Shown here one piece after another: positions 17,789 through 25,220 of a DNA stretch of 64,000 nt. Origin of the DNA: Thermoanaerobacter uzonensis DSM 18761 (GTDB taxonomy: Bacteria; Bacillota; Thermoanaerobacteria; Thermoanaerobacterales; Thermoanaerobacteraceae); contig NZ_FQUR01000006.1 in the NCBI RefSeq assembly GCF_900129115.1, positions 248,001 to 312,000 on the forward strand, in the 5' to 3' direction. The notes beneath the pieces are model-generated. The model made no database searches. It worked only from the letters and a program-made list of their open reading frames with translations, and had not been told where the DNA came from. The position numbers and the translations under genes are program-made. Every line of letters begins with the position of its first letter. Position 1 is the stretch's first letter.

Positions 17789-18003
17789 AAAGGAGATATT
17801 TTGCATAAGGAGTGACTTGTTACAAAGCGATAACAAAACTTAGTAAGACCGAGGGTGGAGGCAGGGCCGAAGCCATGGATGGTGGAGGCGGGCACTTTAA
17901 GGCATGGATGCCGATTGTGCCCGGTACCCTGCCGGAACCTGAAGGTCGAGCTTTAGTTTTGTCGCTTTGGAACATCGGAGCGACGATGCAAAATATCTCC
18001 TTT
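17789..18003 (+). ncRNA. Candidate structured non-coding RNA of about 215 nt
   Basis: The outer arms AAAGGAGATATTTTGCAT (17789-17806) and ATGCAAAATATCTCCTTT (17986-18003) are perfectly complementary over 18 bp. Inside, stems nest in order: 17823-17830 with 17962-17969; 17834-17840 with 17955-17961; 17847-17850 with 17944-17947; 17860-17866 with 17927-17933; 17889-17895 with 17917-17923. Two hairpins, 17873-17882 and 17901-17912, both have a TGGA loop closed by CA/TG. The 17881-17940 stretch is 63% G+C in a genome near one-third, as expected for a folded RNA in a thermophile. GAAAATTTTTTTA follows, which could end transcription on the plus strand. No protein is supported. It may be a known clostridial class (the raiA-motif RNA is the one I would test first) or a new one. 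Confidence 0.75.
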
Positions 18004-18033
18004 GAAAATTTTTTTACTTTGTCAACAAACTGA

Positions 18034-18054
18034 GGGGATAGTTGTACTATCTCC
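18034..18054. repeat. Right outer palindrome of the structured element
   Basis: GGGGATAGT-TGT-ACTATCTCC is nearly self-complementary and equals the reverse complement of 17745-17765 with one difference. The pair frames the 18-bp inverted repeat and the GC-rich core symmetrically. Confidence 0.85.
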
Positions 18055-18128
18055 TATTAAATTATGAACTCCGCTATATTGTATTATGTTTGACGTTTTG
18101 AAAATATATGAAAATGACGAAAGCATAT

Positions 18129-18158
18129 TGACTTTTGAACAGGTTGTATTATATAATT
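18129..18158 (+). promoter_or_regulatory. Distal promoter of the LacI-type regulator
   Basis: TTGACT, 18 bp, TATAAT. The operator begins 7 bp after the -10 box, so bound repressor would cover the start point. The leader to the gene would be about 200 nt. Confidence 0.6.
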
Positions 18159-18165
18159 ATTTCGT

Positions 18166-18179
18166 AAACACGTGTTTAT
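18166..18179. promoter_or_regulatory. LacI-type operator 1
   Basis: TAAACACGTGTTTA is a perfect 14-bp palindrome with the central CG typical of LacI-family operators. It lies immediately downstream of a promoter and upstream of a LacI-type gene. A near-identical copy precedes the transporter gene. Confidence 0.8.
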
Positions 18180-18297
18180 GATTGATTTTATTTGCATGTG
18201 CGATTTGAAGACAAAAGTATAAGTATGATCAGCAACATAACTTGAGATATTGAGATTTGAGTAAAATAAATTATGTAATAATTGAATTTTTATTTTG

Positions 18298-18326
18298 TTG
18301 AAATATAAGGAAATCTTTATTATAAT
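18298..18326 (+). promoter_or_regulatory. Proximal promoter of the LacI-type regulator
   Basis: TTGAAA, 17 bp, TATAAT, about 40 bp before the start codon. Strong vegetative-type match and probably the main promoter of the regulator. Confidence 0.65.
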
Positions 18327-18373
18327 TATAGAAACACGAATTTATAATTATCTCTTAATAAGGAGTAATGCTT

Positions 18374-19456
18374 ATGAATAGCAAGGACATTGCAAAGATT
18401 GCAGGTGTTTCACGGAGCACAGTTTCAAGAGTAATAAACAATTATCCGAATGTTCCACCTGAGACTAAAGAAAAAGTTTTAAAGGTTATTAAAGAATATA
18501 ATTATGTACCTCATGCTTCTGCAAGGATGCTAAGAGGTAAAAGATCAGAAACAATAGGGATTGTAATTGTAGATTTAAAGAGAGATATACACAAAATTTA
18601 TGATAATGTTTACTTCGGACCGTTTACAACGGCTGTGATTGATTTTGCAAACCAATTAGGCTATAAAGTACTAGTTATAACTGTTTACAAAGTTAAAGAT
18701 TATAAAAAAGTGAGAGAGGTATTTTATAATAAGACCATAGATGGAGCGATTTTTATTGGTATAAAAAATGATGATCCAGATATAAAAGATTTAATAGAAG
18801 CAGGATTTAAGATAGCAGTAGTTGACCAAGAAATTAGAGATGATGAGGAAGATCCTTTTAATAAAAGTATAATAGTTAACATGGATAATGTTAATGGGGC
18901 TTATGAAGCCACTAAATATTTAATTGGCTTAGGGCATACGGAAATTGCTCATATAACAGGTGATATGGAAAAACTTTCTGGATTTGCAAGATTAGAAGGA
19001 TATAAGAAGGCATTGAAAGAAGCAGGTATTCCTTTTAAAAGCAGGTTAGTTGTAAAAGGTGATTTTGTTGAAGAAAGTGGTTATAAAGCCGCATATAAAT
19101 TATTTAAAAAGGCAAAACCCACAGCGATTTTTGCTTCAAACGACCAGATGGCTATAGGAGCTATGCAGGCTTTAGAAGAGATGGGATATAAAGTACCTGA
19201 AGATGTTTCTATAATTGGATTTGATGATATTACAATATCCCGGTATTTAAAACCTGCTTTGACGACCATGAGTGCATCTTTATTGCAAATGGCAGAATTG
19301 GCTGTAGTCAATCTTATAAAATCTATTGAAGAAGAATTGGGTATTACAGCTAAATTTGTAGTGCCTGTAAAACTTGTAGAAAGAGAATCTTGCAAAAGAC
19401 TTAATATATCTAAAGAAAAAGAGGATACAGAATATGCAATTTCAATGAGGCGTTAA
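18374..19456 (+). CDS. LacI-family repressor of the beta-mannoside/glucoside locus
   Basis: A 360-residue regulator. The N-terminal HTH (KDIAKIAGVSRSTVSRVINNYPNV) and hinge (YVPHASARMLRGKRSETIGIV) are textbook LacI; the rest is the periplasmic-binding-like effector domain ending in SIIGFDDITISRYLKPALTT. ATG 18374 is better spaced from AAGGAG than ATG 18368. It lies just upstream of an ABC transporter and GH2 and GH1 glycosidases. Identical palindromes in front of it and of the transporter suggest autoregulation and sugar-relieved repression. The inducer is probably a small beta-manno- or cello-oligosaccharide, by context only. Confidence 0.9.
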   Translation: MNSKDIAKIAGVSRSTVSRVINNYPNVPPETKEKVLKVIKEYNYVPHASARMLRGKRSETIGIVIVDLKRDIHKIYDNVYFGPFTTAVIDFANQLGYKVLVITVYKVKDYKKVREVFYNKTIDGAIFIGIKNDDPDIKDLIEAGFKIAVVDQEIRDDEEDPFNKSIIVNMDNVNGAYEATKYLIGLGHTEIAHITGDMEKLSGFARLEGYKKALKEAGIPFKSRLVVKGDFVEESGYKAAYKLFKKAKPTAIFASNDQMAIGAMQALEEMGYKVPEDVSIIGFDDITISRYLKPALTTMSASLLQMAELAVVNLIKSIEEELGITAKFVVPVKLVERESCKRLNISKEKEDTEYAISMRR

Positions 19457-19490
19457 AAAGTATTGATTTTTCAGCATTTTTCTTTTGGCT

Positions 19491-19519
19491 TTTATAAACA
19501 CGTGTTAATTTAATATAAT
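19491..19519 (+). promoter_or_regulatory. Promoter of the transporter-glycosidase operon with LacI-type operator 2
   Basis: TTTATA, 17 bp, TATAAT. The spacer contains most of TAAACACGTGTTAA (19495-19508), which matches operator 1 in 13 of 14 positions. Binding there would block polymerase directly. A small hairpin (about 19546-19569) lies in the 140-nt leader. Confidence 0.7.
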
Positions 19520-19658
19520 TAATATAATTAAATTTAATGATTGATACTAAAGGCTAAAAGCCTTTTAGTTTATAAATGTATGAAAGGGGTGAGAAAAAAG
19601 TAAAAAATTCATGAAAACATTTTTATTAAAAAAATAATTTAAAAAGGAGGATTTTAAA

Positions 19659-21410
19659 GTGAAGAGGCTTTTAAGTCTATTATTAGTTTTAATGCTAGTA
19701 ATGGGTGCACTGGCAGGCTGTGGTCAAAGCAGTAAGCAAGAGGCAAATAATAATACACCTCAACAAAATAATACGCCACAACCATCGGAGGAAAAAGTAT
19801 ATCAAAGAAATGAGACATTATATTATGGAGGTGCTATGTGGGGACCACCTAGTAACTGGAATCCATTAGTACCTGGTAATGTAGTAGCAGGAGTAGTAGG
19901 ATTGATTTATGAAACACTTTTTAATTACGACCCTGTGAAAAATGATTTAATACCTTGGTTAGCAGAAAAAGGTGAATGGACATCTGATAAATCATATAAA
20001 GTTACTTTGAGAGATGGTCTTACATGGCAGGATGGAAAACCTTTAACATCTGATGATGTAAGATTTACTTTTGAAATAGCTAAAGAAAACAGCGACATCA
20101 ATTATAGCCCGATATGGAGATGGTTAGAGTCTATAGAAACTCCGGATGCTAAAACAATAGTATTTAATTTTTCTACTCCTCACTATCATGAATGGACTTT
20201 TGATTTATATCAAATACCCATTATTCCAAAACATATATGGGAAGGAAAGTCAAAAGATAAATTGTTAAAAGATCCTAATGAGAAAGCAATAGGTTCAGGT
20301 CCCTATTTGTTTGATACCTATAGTAATGATCGTATGGTATATAAGAGAAATGACAATTGGTGGGGTATAAAAGCATTAGGATTGACGCCTGCACCTAAGA
20401 GAGTAGTTTCTTTAGCAGTACCAAGTAACAATGTTGCATTAGGTATGTTGATGAAAGGAGAACTAGATTTTAGTAATTTCTTCTTACCTGGTATACCGTC
20501 TTTAAAATCTAATTATGGAATTACGACTTTCTACGATAATCCACCATATATGATTCCAGATTCAACTGTATTCTTGTTTATCAATACTACTAAAGCACCG
20601 CTAAATAATGTAGAATTAAGACGCGCTATGGCATATGCGATTAATCCTAAAGTAATAGTAGATAAAGCATACGAGAATCAGGTAATGGCTGCAAACCCAT
20701 TGGGATTTTTGCCTATTAAAGCATGGGAAGAATATTATGATAACAATGTGGTTTCACAATATGGATTTAGTTATGACCCTCAGAAAGCGAAATCAATTTT
20801 GGATGCAGCAGGATTTAAATTGGGTAGTGATGGTATAAGAACAGCACCTGACGGGAAAAAGTTTAAGTTAGAAATTAGCGTTCCATATGGTTGGACAGAT
20901 TGGATGGAATCAGCTAAGATTATTGCAGATCAATTAAAAGCTGTAGGACTTGATGTAGAAGCCAAATTTCCTGATTTCAATAAATATTATGAAGATTTGA
21001 CAAAAGGTAATTTTGATTTAATGATTAATAGTTTTGGTAGCCAGACATCAATAAGTCCATGGACACTATATAACTGGTTGTTCGCAGAAATAAAAGATAC
21101 ACAGTATAATGGCAATTTTGGACGTTTTGATGCTCCTGGATTACGAGATTTAGTAGACAAATTTAATGAAACTAAGATGGGAAGCCCAGAGGCCAAACAA
21201 GTTGCTTCACAGTTAGAAGAAATTTTCTTAAAAAATATGCCTGCTATACCTATTTGGTATAATGGTTTGTGGTTCCAGGCATCTAATGCAGTATGGGAGA
21301 ATTGGCCTACAGAACATGACCCATATGCTTACCCATGTGGTTGGGGTGGCAGATGGCAAACTGGTGGAACAATGACATTAATGAAAATAAAACCGAAAGC
21401 TTCGCAGTAA
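19659..21410 (+). CDS. Opp/Dpp-family solute-binding lipoprotein (probable oligosaccharide)
   Basis: A 583-residue family-5 binding protein. A lipobox is visible in VMGALAGCG, with the modified cysteine at about residue 21, followed by an Asn/Gln/Pro-rich tether. Family landmarks include LIYETLFNYDP, WTSDKSYKVTLRDGLTWQDGKPLTSDDV and LRRAMAYAINPKVIVDKAY. In Thermotoga and other thermophiles, members of this peptide-type family bind cello- and manno-oligosaccharides; the adjacent GH2 and GH1 enzymes argue for that here. GTG start after AAGGAGG. First gene of a six-gene operon. Confidence 0.88.
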   Translation: MKRLLSLLLVLMLVMGALAGCGQSSKQEANNNTPQQNNTPQPSEEKVYQRNETLYYGGAMWGPPSNWNPLVPGNVVAGVVGLIYETLFNYDPVKNDLIPWLAEKGEWTSDKSYKVTLRDGLTWQDGKPLTSDDVRFTFEIAKENSDINYSPIWRWLESIETPDAKTIVFNFSTPHYHEWTFDLYQIPIIPKHIWEGKSKDKLLKDPNEKAIGSGPYLFDTYSNDRMVYKRNDNWWGIKALGLTPAPKRVVSLAVPSNNVALGMLMKGELDFSNFFLPGIPSLKSNYGITTFYDNPPYMIPDSTVFLFINTTKAPLNNVELRRAMAYAINPKVIVDKAYENQVMAANPLGFLPIKAWEEYYDNNVVSQYGFSYDPQKAKSILDAAGFKLGSDGIRTAPDGKKFKLEISVPYGWTDWMESAKIIADQLKAVGLDVEAKFPDFNKYYEDLTKGNFDLMINSFGSQTSISPWTLYNWLFAEIKDTQYNGNFGRFDAPGLRDLVDKFNETKMGSPEAKQVASQLEEIFLKNMPAIPIWYNGLWFQASNAVWENWPTEHDPYAYPCGWGGRWQTGGTMTLMKIKPKASQ

Positions 21411-21427
21411 TAAATGGGGGTATATAA

Positions 21428-22420
21428 ATGTTAAAATATTTGATAAAGAAATTATACATTTACATTTTAACTTTCTTTTTTGCAGTTACAATTGATTGGT
21501 TAATCCCCAGGTTTATGCCTGGGGACCCTATTGGAGTATTAGTTTCACGTTTTACAGGATTGCCAGAATCCGCAAAGGTAATGTACAGTTATTTAACTAA
21601 AGCATTTGGACTTCAATTACCTTTGTGGAAACAATATATTAACTTTTGGATAGCTATATTTAAAGGAGATTTGGGAATAAGTATCTACTTATATCCAAAA
21701 CCTGTTTTGTCAATTATTGCGCAATCTGTACCATATACTTTAATTGTATTATTACCGGCAATTTTATTAAGTTGGACAGTAGGAAACTATATAGGAGCAA
21801 TTTCGGCGAGACATAAAAGTTTAGATTCTAGCATGTTACCTATTTTTTATATTATAACTTCCATTCCCTATATGTGGTTAGGAATTCTTTTAGCATGGGC
21901 ATTAGGTATTGTATTTGGAATTTTTCCTATAGCTGGGGCCTACAGTTTTAGTATGAGACCTAATTGGTCATGGCAGTTTGTAGTAGATTTTTTAAGACAC
22001 TGGATATTACCTTTCCTGTCTCTCTTTATAGTGCAAATTGGTGGTTGGGCGATAGGTATGAGAAATTTAATAATATATGAACTTGAGGCTAATTATTCAA
22101 GATATTTAGAAGCTTTAGGAGCATCAGAAGGGCTTATTAGGAGATATGCTTTTAAAAATGCTATACTTCCACAGATTACAGGTTTGGCTCTTCAATTGGG
22201 TACAATTGTCGCAGGTTCCATAGCGACAGAGGTGGTTTTTGCTTATCCGGGAATGGGATATATATTGTTGCAAGGAATATTAAACCAGGATTATTTTTTG
22301 GTCCAAGGAGTGTTTTTATTCATAATCATTGGAGTATTACTTGCTAACTTTCTGGTAGACATACTTTATATGATAGTTGATCCAAGGATCAGACTAGGAC
22401 TTGGAGGAGAAAATGTATGA
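21428..22420 (+). CDS. ABC transporter permease, OppB type
   Basis: A 330-residue inner-membrane permease with about six helices and the conserved C-terminal cytoplasmic loop (YLEALGASEGLIRRYAFKNAILPQITGLALQLG) that contacts the ATPases. The N-terminal IDWLIPRFMPGDP is typical of OppB/DppB proteins. It pairs with the OppC-type permease next to it, overlapping its start codon by 4 bp. Substrate follows the binding protein, probably a beta-linked oligosaccharide. Confidence 0.9.
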   Translation: MLKYLIKKLYIYILTFFFAVTIDWLIPRFMPGDPIGVLVSRFTGLPESAKVMYSYLTKAFGLQLPLWKQYINFWIAIFKGDLGISIYLYPKPVLSIIAQSVPYTLIVLLPAILLSWTVGNYIGAISARHKSLDSSMLPIFYIITSIPYMWLGILLAWALGIVFGIFPIAGAYSFSMRPNWSWQFVVDFLRHWILPFLSLFIVQIGGWAIGMRNLIIYELEANYSRYLEALGASEGLIRRYAFKNAILPQITGLALQLGTIVAGSIATEVVFAYPGMGYILLQGILNQDYFLVQGVFLFIIIGVLLANFLVDILYMIVDPRIRLGLGGENV

Positions 22421-23259
22421 AAGAGTTTATGTATTTTGCATTTAAAAATACGAAATTTAAAATAGGCTTGGCTATATTACTTTTTTTCTTGATATTGGCT
22501 ATAATTGGGCCATACATTTCTCATTATAAAGATCCACTAGGATATGTCAGTATGAGTAATCTTCCTCCAAGCAGAGAAAACTGGTTAGGGACAACAACCT
22601 TTGGGCAAGATGTCTTTACCCAGTTTATATACGGACTCAGGTCGACATTTTTTATTGGGTTATTTGGAGGAGGACTTGCCACAATAATAGGGCTTTTAAT
22701 TGGTTTTATAGCAGGATACAAAGGCGGATTATTAGACGACCTTTTAATGATGTTGACGAACATATTAATAGTAATACCCACATTAGCTTTACTCATAATC
22801 ATAGCAGCCTATTTACCTTATAGAGGAATAGGGATACAAAGCGTGATAATAGGTTTGACAGCATGGCCATGGACAGCAAGAGCTGTACGCGCCCAAACAC
22901 TTTCTTTAAGGTCGAGAGAGTTTGTGAATTTAGCTAAAATAACAGCATTGAGACCATTAAAAATAGTTTTAGAAGAAATAGCGCCAAATATGATGTCTTA
23001 TGTAGTAATGGTATTCATATTGCAGTTTGCGGGAGCAATATTAGCAGCAGTAGGATTGGATTTTATAGGATTGGGACCAACAAAGGGAATTTCATTAGGT
23101 TTGATGTTGCAGTACTCAACATTATGGAATGCTATTCAATTGGGAATATGGTGGTGGTTTATTCCTCCGGGGTTGGCAATAACGATGATAGTAAGTTCGC
23201 TGTACTTTCTCAATATAGGCCTTGATGAGATATTCAATCCAAGGCTTAGGGAGGAGTGA
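22417..23259 (+). CDS. ABC transporter permease, OppC type
   Basis: A 280-residue permease of the OppC/DppC type. Landmarks: NLPPSRENWLGTTTFGQDVFTQFIYGLRST after the first helix and the EAA-like loop (SREFVNLAKITALRPLKIVLEEIAPNMMSYVVMVF). About six membrane segments. Starts in an ATGA overlap with the OppB-type gene and ends inside the ribosome-site region of the ATPase gene, so translation is coupled. Confidence 0.9.
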   Translation: MKEFMYFAFKNTKFKIGLAILLFFLILAIIGPYISHYKDPLGYVSMSNLPPSRENWLGTTTFGQDVFTQFIYGLRSTFFIGLFGGGLATIIGLLIGFIAGYKGGLLDDLLMMLTNILIVIPTLALLIIIAAYLPYRGIGIQSVIIGLTAWPWTARAVRAQTLSLRSREFVNLAKITALRPLKIVLEEIAPNMMSYVVMVFILQFAGAILAAVGLDFIGLGPTKGISLGLMLQYSTLWNAIQLGIWWWFIPPGLAITMIVSSLYFLNIGLDEIFNPRLREE

Positions 23260-23264
23260 CCAAT

Positions 23265-24218
23265 TTGGTAGAGATAAAGGGTTTGAAAATATATTATAAA
23301 ACTTTGCGTGGAGACGCTAAAGCATTAGACGACGTGACTTTTACGATAAATGACAGAGAAATACTGGGGATAGCTGGTGAATCAGGATGTGGCAAGTCGA
23401 CCCTGGGGAATTCCTTGATCCTTTTAAAGCCACCAATGAAATACGTCTCTGGTGAGGTTAGACTAAATGGCGAGAGATTACCGATTGACAATACTGGTGA
23501 GATGAGAAAATATCGCTATAAAAAAATTTCTCTTATACCCCAGTATGCTATGGATGCTTTAAATCCAACTCGTAAAATAGGGGGAATAATAAAGGATTTG
23601 GTTGGTCAGCATAGGGTAAAATACGAGGAGATAGAAGGAAGGCTAGATGAAAGGCTTAGAATGGTTAAATTATCTAAAGATATCCTTAATATGTACCCTT
23701 TTGAGCTATCAGGTGGAATGAAGCAAAGGTTAGTTTTAGTAATATCAACTTTATTAAATCCAGACCTTTTAATAGCAGATGAAGTCACATCAGCCCTTGA
23801 TGTATCTTCTCAGAAAGCAGTCTCACTGATGTTTAAAGAGTTTAGAGATAGGGAGATAGTAAATTCAATTATATTCATTACCCATGATATAGCAGTTTTA
23901 TACCAAATAGCGGATAGGATAGTTATAATGTATGCAGGGAAAGTGGTGGAAATTGGTCCGACAGAAGAAATAATGGCGAATCCTTTGCATCCCTACACAA
24001 AAGCTCTGATTAAATCATTGCCTAATGCAGGAATACGTCATACAAAAGAAAAATTAGAGGGTATTCCTGGTCATCCTCCCAATCTTATAAATCCTCCAGC
24101 AGGATGTAGATTTAGAGATAGGTGTCCTCTTGCAGATGAAAATTGTTTAGAAGAGCCACCACTTGCAGAAATCAATAAAGGCCGATATGTGGCTTGTTGG
24201 AAGGTGAAGGATTTATGA
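23265..24218 (+). CDS. ABC transporter ATP-binding protein, OppD type
   Basis: A 317-residue ATPase. Walker A GESGCGKST, signature LSGGMKQR and Walker B LLIADEVTSALD are intact, followed by the His-loop ITHD and the Opp-specific C-terminal cysteine motif CRFRDRCPLADENC, which in relatives can hold a [4Fe-4S] cluster. A GTG at 23256 touches GGGAGGAG; TTG 23265 has proper 9-base spacing and starts MVEIKGL, so I prefer it. It forms a heterodimer with the OppF-type ATPase. Confidence 0.9.
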   Translation: MVEIKGLKIYYKTLRGDAKALDDVTFTINDREILGIAGESGCGKSTLGNSLILLKPPMKYVSGEVRLNGERLPIDNTGEMRKYRYKKISLIPQYAMDALNPTRKIGGIIKDLVGQHRVKYEEIEGRLDERLRMVKLSKDILNMYPFELSGGMKQRLVLVISTLLNPDLLIADEVTSALDVSSQKAVSLMFKEFRDREIVNSIIFITHDIAVLYQIADRIVIMYAGKVVEIGPTEEIMANPLHPYTKALIKSLPNAGIRHTKEKLEGIPGHPPNLINPPAGCRFRDRCPLADENCLEEPPLAEINKGRYVACWKVKDL

Positions 24219-25153
24219 TCAAAGCAAAGGATCTTACAAAGGTTTTTAATTCAGGGTTTTTGTTTAGTAAAAACATAATAACAGCAGTAGATGAAGTAAA
24301 TTTTGAAATAGGCAGGGGAGAAATTTTAGCTTTAGTAGGTGAAAGTGGCAGTGGAAAGTCTACAATAGGTAAAATGATGTTAAAATTGCTAAAACCAAGT
24401 GGTGGCCAAATTTTAATTGAGGATAAGGATATCTTTAGCATATCAAATAACAAGGAGTTTTACTCAAGAGTTCAAGGAATTTTTCAAGACCCATATTCCT
24501 CTTTTAATCCTATATTTAAAGTAAATAGAATATTTAGATTGGTGAGGCAATCTTTTAAAAAAGAAATTTCTATATCTGAATGGAATGATAGAGTAGAAGA
24601 AGTATTAAAAAAGGTTGGATTGAATGCTGGAGATGTATTAAACAAGTATATACATCAATTGAGTGGAGGACAGCTTCAAAGATTATTAATAGCAAGAGCG
24701 TTACTGATGGATGTAGAGGTATTAGTAGCAGATGAAATTACCAGTATGTTAGATGCTTCAACCCGAGTAGATGTATTGGAGGCTTTACTGAGCTTGAAGG
24801 AGATAGGCGCTTCTATACTCTTTATTACCCACGACCTTTCACAGGCTTATTATATAAGCGATAAGATAGTAGTTTTGTACAAAGGCTCTGTTGTAGAATC
24901 AGGGTCTATAGAAAAAGTGTTTTCCAATCCAATGCATCCTTATACTAGAATGCTTTTAGATTCTATACCGCAATTAGATAGAAAATGGGAAACTGACAGA
25001 ATTGATATTGAAGATTCGGACAAAAAGCAGGCTATATGGAAAGAGGGACTATGTAAGTATATAGATAGATGTCCTGTAGCAGATACAAGTTGCTATAAAC
25101 CTACACTTAAATTAGTAGAGGAAGACCATTATGTTGCTTGTGTAAAACTTTGA
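24215..25153 (+). CDS. ABC transporter ATP-binding protein, OppF type
   Basis: A 312-residue ATPase. Walker A GESGSGKST, Q-loop region GIFQDPYSSFNP, signature LSGGQLQR, Walker B VLVADEITSMLD and ITHDLSQAYYISD are complete; a C-terminal cysteine cluster (CKYIDRCPVADTSC) matches its partner. ATG 24215 overlaps the previous stop as ATGA and follows GGTGAAGG. Energises the same transporter. Note that serine-methionine replaces the more usual Ser-Ala in the Walker B tail, which is tolerated in the family. Confidence 0.9.
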   Translation: MIKAKDLTKVFNSGFLFSKNIITAVDEVNFEIGRGEILALVGESGSGKSTIGKMMLKLLKPSGGQILIEDKDIFSISNNKEFYSRVQGIFQDPYSSFNPIFKVNRIFRLVRQSFKKEISISEWNDRVEEVLKKVGLNAGDVLNKYIHQLSGGQLQRLLIARALLMDVEVLVADEITSMLDASTRVDVLEALLSLKEIGASILFITHDLSQAYYISDKIVVLYKGSVVESGSIEKVFSNPMHPYTRMLLDSIPQLDRKWETDRIDIEDSDKKQAIWKEGLCKYIDRCPVADTSCYKPTLKLVEEDHYVACVKL

Positions 25154-25220
25154 TTAAAAATAGAAATTAAATTACAGTAAAAATGGTAAGGCAAGAAAAT
25201 TTAAAAAAGGTGATTTAATT

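Larger units (their letters stand above)
18060..18373. other. Regulatory spacer before the LacI-type regulator
   Basis: A gene-free, AT-rich stretch of about 310 bp. It holds a promoter with an adjacent palindromic operator (18129-18179) and a second promoter (18298-18326), listed separately. I see no ORF of note between them. Confidence 0.7.

Noticed and set aside
17812-18033. 73-codon plus-strand frame across the structured element
   Set aside because: It follows the RNA-like stems, has no ribosome site and gives a composition unlike any protein here (Gly/Pro/Ala-rich centre); better explained by the folded RNA.
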